A stretch of 64,000 nt of DNA, taken from positions 1,364,001-1,428,000 of the forward strand of contig NC_017934.1 in assembly GCF_000147715.2 (NCBI RefSeq). Direction: 5' to 3'. This document shows positions 60,174 to 64,000 of the stretch, piece after piece. The translations under genes and the position numbers were made by a program. A model generated the notes under the pieces. The model made no database searches. It saw nothing but the letters and a program-made list of their open reading frames with translations, and was not told where the DNA came from. The stretch is from Mesotoga prima MesG1.Ag.4.2. GTDB lineage: Bacteria; Thermotogota; Thermotogae; Petrotogales; Kosmotogaceae. How positions within the stretch are numbered: the stretch's first letter is position 1; each line of letters begins with the position of its first letter.

Positions 60174-61300
60174 AAAAAAGGCTGGCCATTCTTGGCTCAA
60201 CCGGATCGATAGGATCACAAACACTCCAGATAGCAAATCGGATTGAGAATATTGAGATTGTGGCCATTTCTTGTGGCCACAATCTTTCTCTTTTTTCGAA
60301 GCAGCTTTCTGAATTTCATCCGCCCTTTGCCGCCTCACTAAAGAAAAGCGATAGCCTTACAGATTCCTTTCCCGCAACATTATTCTTCCACGGGGAAGAG
60401 GGAATCGAAAGAATGCTTGAGGAATCGAAACCCGATTATGTTTTGCTGGCTGTGAGCGGCGCCGCAGGTCTAAGATTCAGCCTAAAGGCCATCGAAGTCT
60501 GTCACAGGCTTTGCCTCGCCAATAAAGAATCTATTGTTTGTGGAGGAGATCTTCTCCTGAAAGAGTGTGCCAGAAAGGGCGTCGAACTGATTCCTGTCGA
60601 CTCGGAGCACAGCGGCCTTTTTCAGCTCCTCGATGGTTCACGCCGACCGAAAAGAATTATAATAACTGCTTCTGGCGGGGCATTAAGAGATTGGCCCTTA
60701 GAAAGGATACAAGATGCAACGATAAGAGATGTTTTGAGGCATCCCGTCTGGTCAATGGGAAACAGGATAACGATCGACAGTGCCTCCATGGTCAACAAGG
60801 GACTTGAAGTGATTGAAGCCAAATACCTCTTTGAATTTGAAACTAATGAAATTGACACATACATATGCAGAAACAGTTTTATTCATGCTGGTATCCTTTA
60901 TAGCGATGGTGTCTTGAAGTTACACACTGGCATACCAGACATGAGGATCCCGATCGCCTACTCGCTTACATATCCTGAAAGAATTCAAACCATTCCCGAG
61001 CAAAGTATTGTCGATGTCCCCATGATTCTTGAAGAGTTACCAAAAGAGAGGTTCCCTGCTCTAACGCTTGCGAGAGAGATCTGTGGAGTAGTAAGTAAAC
61101 AGATTGCCTATAATGCTGCAGACGAAGTTGCCGTCGAAGCTTTTATGAATGGCCGGATGCCTTTTGGAGGTATTTACAATATAATTGAAAAGACAGTAGA
61201 AAGAACCGCTGATCAAAATCCGGTCGACTACAGTCAAATAATCGAGACTGACAGCGTTGCAAGAAAGTTAGCTCAGGAAGAGGTGGATAGATGTTATTAG
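60170..61300 (+). CDS. dxr: 1-deoxy-D-xylulose 5-phosphate reductoisomerase
   Basis: 376-residue second enzyme of the MEP isoprenoid pathway, making MEP with NADPH. NADPH site ILGSTGSIGSQTLQIA at the N-terminus, then LANKESIVCGGDLL, metal/substrate site PVDSEHSGLFQLL, the flexible loop HPVWSMGNRITIDSASMVNKGLEVIEA, and the C-terminal four-helix region. It overlaps rnfB (ATGA) and rseP. Also known as ispC. Confidence 0.97.
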   Translation: MKKRLAILGSTGSIGSQTLQIANRIENIEIVAISCGHNLSLFSKQLSEFHPPFAASLKKSDSLTDSFPATLFFHGEEGIERMLEESKPDYVLLAVSGAAGLRFSLKAIEVCHRLCLANKESIVCGGDLLLKECARKGVELIPVDSEHSGLFQLLDGSRRPKRIIITASGGALRDWPLERIQDATIRDVLRHPVWSMGNRITIDSASMVNKGLEVIEAKYLFEFETNEIDTYICRNSFIHAGILYSDGVLKLHTGIPDMRIPIAYSLTYPERIQTIPEQSIVDVPMILEELPKERFPALTLAREICGVVSKQIAYNAADEVAVEAFMNGRMPFGGIYNIIEKTVERTADQNPVDYSQIIETDSVARKLAQEEVDRCY

Positions 61301-62802
61301 CAATAATATACTTTCTTCTAATTCTGACGGGAATAGTAGTTGTCCATGAGCTTGGTCACTACATTTTCTCGAGGCTTTTTGGTGTAAGAGTTCTTGAATT
61401 CGCAATAGGAATGGGCCCTAAGCTCTGGTCGAAAAAAGGAAAGAATACGACCTTCAGGATCAATGCATTTCCAATCGGCGGTTACGTAAGACCTGCAGGT
61501 GAAGACTTGGATACTATCGACTCCTCGATTCCGGAAAGTGAGCAGATTCAGAACAAACCCGCCTGGCAGAGATTCATTATTTACTTCGCCGGTCCAGCTT
61601 TCTCTTTACTTCTGGGCTTTTTAATTCTCTCTCTTGTCGCAGTAATATGGGGCTTTCAAGAGGTCAAGATCGATAAAGTCGAACCTGGTTCTCCTGCCGC
61701 AGTTTCCGGAATGATGCCGGGAGACCGAATCGTTTCAGTTAATGGAAAGACTCTCATCGACAATACACGTTTGAGTGAAGCAGTAGCAAAAGGAGAGAGA
61801 ATAGATCTTGTTGTGAACAGGGAAGGTAAGGAAATCGAGATCGCTATAATACCTGAACTTCTTCCCCAGGAAGCCTTCTTTGTTATCGGAGGTGTTTCAG
61901 GAGAACCAGGCGATATTCTCTCTTCAATAAACGGCGGAACCTTCAACGGCGATTATGTTGGATATGGAAGTGTTCTTTCGCCTGAAAGTTCTATAAAACT
62001 CGGCTTCGAAGATGGCTCTACATTATCGGGAACGCTCCTGACTTATTCACCTGCCGAGGAACGCTACGCAATGGGCATCTATTATGCAAACTTCAAACCT
62101 CAACTTGCCATTGACCACGGACAGTTTAGAGAAGGAGACATCCTGCTTTCAGTCAACGGTATGAAGACTGAAACAAGTTATGATCTAACCACGATGAGTC
62201 AGTTGTTGGCTCTGAAGCCCGATGAGCTCTTGATTCAGTTCACCGGGAAAGAAATCTCCTTTGCCGAATTCGGCTTTCCCGACGAATTCGTTGTTTCTGT
62301 TGAACGGGAAGGTCAATTAATAAATTTGACAGTGAGTAAAAACGAGATGATAGCCCTGGTCGAAGAGGCGGGAGCCTTTGCTCAAGGAAGCAGTTATTGG
62401 TACCCCGATACTGCATTGGAGGCGGTAGGTCTCGGCGTTCAGTGGGCAAACAATCTATTGATAGCTCTGGTTAAGGTAGTAGGGAGCCTCTTCACCGGGG
62501 GAGCCAACATCAACGAATTCACCGGCCCCATTGGACTGGTAACCATAGTTGATCAGGCGGTCAGTCTTGGATTAAGAATAGTCCTTTACCTAGCTGGGTT
62601 TATATCTCTCAACCTGGGAGTAATAAATCTAATTCCCTTTCCGGCACTAGACGGTGGAAGAATGTTGCTTGCCCTCATTGAAATGATTACAAGAAGAAGG
62701 CTCGATCCAAAGATAGAGGGTCTGATCAATGTGATCGGATTCATGGTCTTGATGGGGTTCATGATTTACATTACTTTCATTGATATAGGTAGGTGGCTAT
62801 GA
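61291..62802 (+). CDS. rseP: RseP/SpoIVFB-type site-2 protease
   Basis: 503-residue intramembrane zinc metalloprotease. HELGH in the first membrane segment (GIVVVHELGHYIF) and LDGGRM in NLIPFPALDGGRMLL provide zinc ligands. Two PDZ-like domains lie between (VEPGSPAAVSGMMPGDRIVSVNGK and FREGDILLSVNGMK). It cuts anti-sigma factors or leftover signal peptides in the membrane. It is longer than E. coli RseP (about 450 aa), with an insertion near residues 190-300. Order dxr-rseP-ispG is common in bacteria. Confidence 0.95.
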   Translation: MLLAIIYFLLILTGIVVVHELGHYIFSRLFGVRVLEFAIGMGPKLWSKKGKNTTFRINAFPIGGYVRPAGEDLDTIDSSIPESEQIQNKPAWQRFIIYFAGPAFSLLLGFLILSLVAVIWGFQEVKIDKVEPGSPAAVSGMMPGDRIVSVNGKTLIDNTRLSEAVAKGERIDLVVNREGKEIEIAIIPELLPQEAFFVIGGVSGEPGDILSSINGGTFNGDYVGYGSVLSPESSIKLGFEDGSTLSGTLLTYSPAEERYAMGIYYANFKPQLAIDHGQFREGDILLSVNGMKTETSYDLTTMSQLLALKPDELLIQFTGKEISFAEFGFPDEFVVSVEREGQLINLTVSKNEMIALVEEAGAFAQGSSYWYPDTALEAVGLGVQWANNLLIALVKVVGSLFTGGANINEFTGPIGLVTIVDQAVSLGLRIVLYLAGFISLNLGVINLIPFPALDGGRMLLALIEMITRRRLDPKIEGLINVIGFMVLMGFMIYITFIDIGRWL

Positions 62803-63839
62803 GCGGGGTCGTTCGCGTTGGAGATGTTCTGATAGGTGGAGGAAATCCAATCACGGTCCAATCAATGACAAACACCAAGACTTCTGACGTAAACAAAACT
62901 GTTGAGCAGATCAAAAGGCTCGAAGATGCAGGTTGTGATCTGGTAAGGGTATCAGTTCCAGACTTTGAGTCGGCTTCCGTACTGAAGGAGATCACTTCTT
63001 TAAGCAGGATACCTGTCATAGCAGATATTCACTTCGACTATAAACTTGCCGTAGAATCGATCAAAAACGGCGCTGCAAAGGTGAGAATTAACCCAGGAAA
63101 CATCGGTCAAGATTGGAAAGTCAAAGAAACTGTGAAAATCGCAAAGGAATATGGCGTTCCAATACGAGTCGGAGCTAACTCCGGTTCTCTTGACAAGAGA
63201 TTCAGCTCGTACGAAAAACCTATAGCCCTTGCAGAAAGCGCCCTGGCTCAAGTTAAAATACTTGAGAGCGCGGGGTTCGAAGACATTGTGATATCGCTGA
63301 AATCCTCTTCAGTTATTGAGACGGTTGAAGCAAACAAATACCTCTACAACAAGACTGACCACCCACTTCATCTAGGTGTTACCGAAGCGGGCTTTGGTTT
63401 GGACTCGACGGTCAAGTCGTCAATCGGTATTGGCACGCTTTTGCTCAACAAAATTGGAGATACAATTAGGGTTTCAATGTCGGGCGACCCTGTTCAGGAA
63501 ATCGAGGTCGGGTTGAGCATTCTCAGGTCGCTGAAACTGAGAAGGGGGGTCGATGTGATTTCCTGCCCAACCTGCGCGAGAACGGAAATAGATGTCGAAG
63601 CTCTCGCCAGAAAAGTCAATAGCTGGGTCGGCAACACAGATGCAGACCTCTCGGTTGCAGTGATGGGCTGTGTGGTCAATGGAATCGGAGAGGGCACTGA
63701 AGCAGACATTGGGATCGCTGGAACGGCTTCAGGCGGAGTGATTTTCGTGAAAGGCGAAATCGTTGAAAAAGTAGAAAGGGCAGACCTTGAAGCAAGATTC
63801 CGTCACTGGTTCAAGACGGTCTTGTCAGGAGGAGTATGA
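62799..63839 (+). CDS. ispG: 4-hydroxy-3-methylbut-2-enyl-diphosphate synthase
   Basis: 346-residue [4Fe-4S] enzyme of the MEP pathway. TIM barrel with PITVQSMTNTKTSDV, VIADIHFDYKLA and RINPGNIG; the Fe-S Cys residues are in SCPTCARTEID and VMGCVVNGIGE. The start is ATG 62799, which overlaps the rseP stop (ATGA) and has AGGTGG upstream. It gets its electrons from ferredoxin or flavodoxin. Confidence 0.97.
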   Translation: MSGVVRVGDVLIGGGNPITVQSMTNTKTSDVNKTVEQIKRLEDAGCDLVRVSVPDFESASVLKEITSLSRIPVIADIHFDYKLAVESIKNGAAKVRINPGNIGQDWKVKETVKIAKEYGVPIRVGANSGSLDKRFSSYEKPIALAESALAQVKILESAGFEDIVISLKSSSVIETVEANKYLYNKTDHPLHLGVTEAGFGLDSTVKSSIGIGTLLLNKIGDTIRVSMSGDPVQEIEVGLSILRSLKLRRGVDVISCPTCARTEIDVEALARKVNSWVGNTDADLSVAVMGCVVNGIGEGTEADIGIAGTASGGVIFVKGEIVEKVERADLEARFRHWFKTVLSGGV

Positions 63840-64000
63840 TGAAAGTAACGATAGTCGGAGCCGGTATGGTGGGCTCGTCAATAGCTTATGCATCGATGAT
63901 AAAAGGTGTTGCAAGAGAGATAGCTCTTGTTGACATAAACAGGGAACTCGCCAAAGGTCAGGCAATGGACTTGAGTCATGGCAATGCCTATGTTAGACCA
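63839..64000 (+). CDS. L-lactate/malate dehydrogenase family, 3' end outside window
   Basis: 54 codons to the window edge. NAD-binding loop VTIVGAGMVGSSIAYA, acidic adenine-ribose residue in ALVDINRELAKGQAMDLSHG. The wording and AMDLSHG fit an L-lactate dehydrogenase more than a malate dehydrogenase, but the specificity loop is outside the window. The ATG at 63839 overlaps the ispG stop (TGATG), with AGGAGG 6 bases upstream. Confidence 0.85.
   Translation, partial: MKVTIVGAGMVGSSIAYASMIKGVAREIALVDINRELAKGQAMDLSHGNAYVRP

Noticed and set aside
1-64000. CRISPR arrays, tRNA or rRNA genes, insertion sequences
   Set aside because: No regularly spaced identical repeats with unique spacers, no GTTCRANYC-type tRNA arms in cloverleaf context, and no transposase-like ORF were seen.

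Overview
The window looks like a chromosomal segment of a mesophilic member of the Thermotogota, most likely Mesotoga or a close relative (inference). Support: a Thermotoga-type encapsulin, a TM1586-like nitroreductase, a long eukaryote-like IleRS, a full-length transketolase, an Rnf operon running into ispC-rseP-ispG, very tight gene packing (many ATGA or TAATG overlaps), and many strong AGGAGG ribosome binding sites. There is no rRNA, tRNA, CRISPR array, insertion sequence or phage. Nothing looks like a recent gene island, but the intergenic regions carry a modular non-coding repeat family.

Layout. 1-3450 (-): a GntR-controlled ABC/membrane-protein operon with its own palindromic operator. 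3450-4330: repeats. 4331-11770: a SagB-type nitroreductase, a two-component system, a secreted esterase-like protein, small ORFs, then 1.5 kb of repeats and hairpin arrays. 11772-16015 (+): DUF89 phosphatase, arginine/lysine-type decarboxylase, PiT phosphate transporter. 16216-18880 (-): nitroreductase, flavodoxin and one unrecognised protein. 19230-21805 (-): a minor-pilin cluster. 21.8-23.3 kb: gene-poor with repeats. 23321-24460 (+): encapsulated ferritin plus encapsulin. 24518-27661 (-): ileS with a structured leader.

28006-38480 (-) is one ten-gene catabolic operon: nitrilase-type hydrolase, CaiB/BaiF CoA-transferase, DUF2877, FdrA, a 59-aa split piece, DUF1116, cyclase-family hydrolase, and three xanthine-dehydrogenase-type subunits. 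FdrA/DUF1116/DUF2877 are the E. coli FdrA/YlbE/YlbF set linked to oxamate carbamoyltransfer. The operon therefore plausibly oxidises an N-heterocycle, opens it, and recovers carbamoyl phosphate. This is the best candidate for an undescribed system.

38813-40366 (+): an orphan trpB2 behind a textbook trp attenuator whose leader peptide has three consecutive Trp codons. 40478-40750: HU. 40783-48373 (-): a housekeeping operon (holB, ricT, tkt, rnc, prmA, DUF501, uvrC) that appears to start from a leaderless promoter. 48421-55117 (+): ndk, rlmI-like, a phospholipase-C-like protein, glgD, glgC, a prepilin-like ORF and a secreted 5'-nucleotidase, closed by a terminator. 55283-64000 (+): rnfCDGEAB, ispC, rseP, ispG and the start of a lactate-dehydrogenase-like gene. 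The RnfB has a duplicated Fe-S domain in place of the usual ferredoxin domain.

All calls come from reading translations and DNA by eye; no database search was run. Start codons were moved from the longest ORF wherever a ribosome binding site decided the matter.
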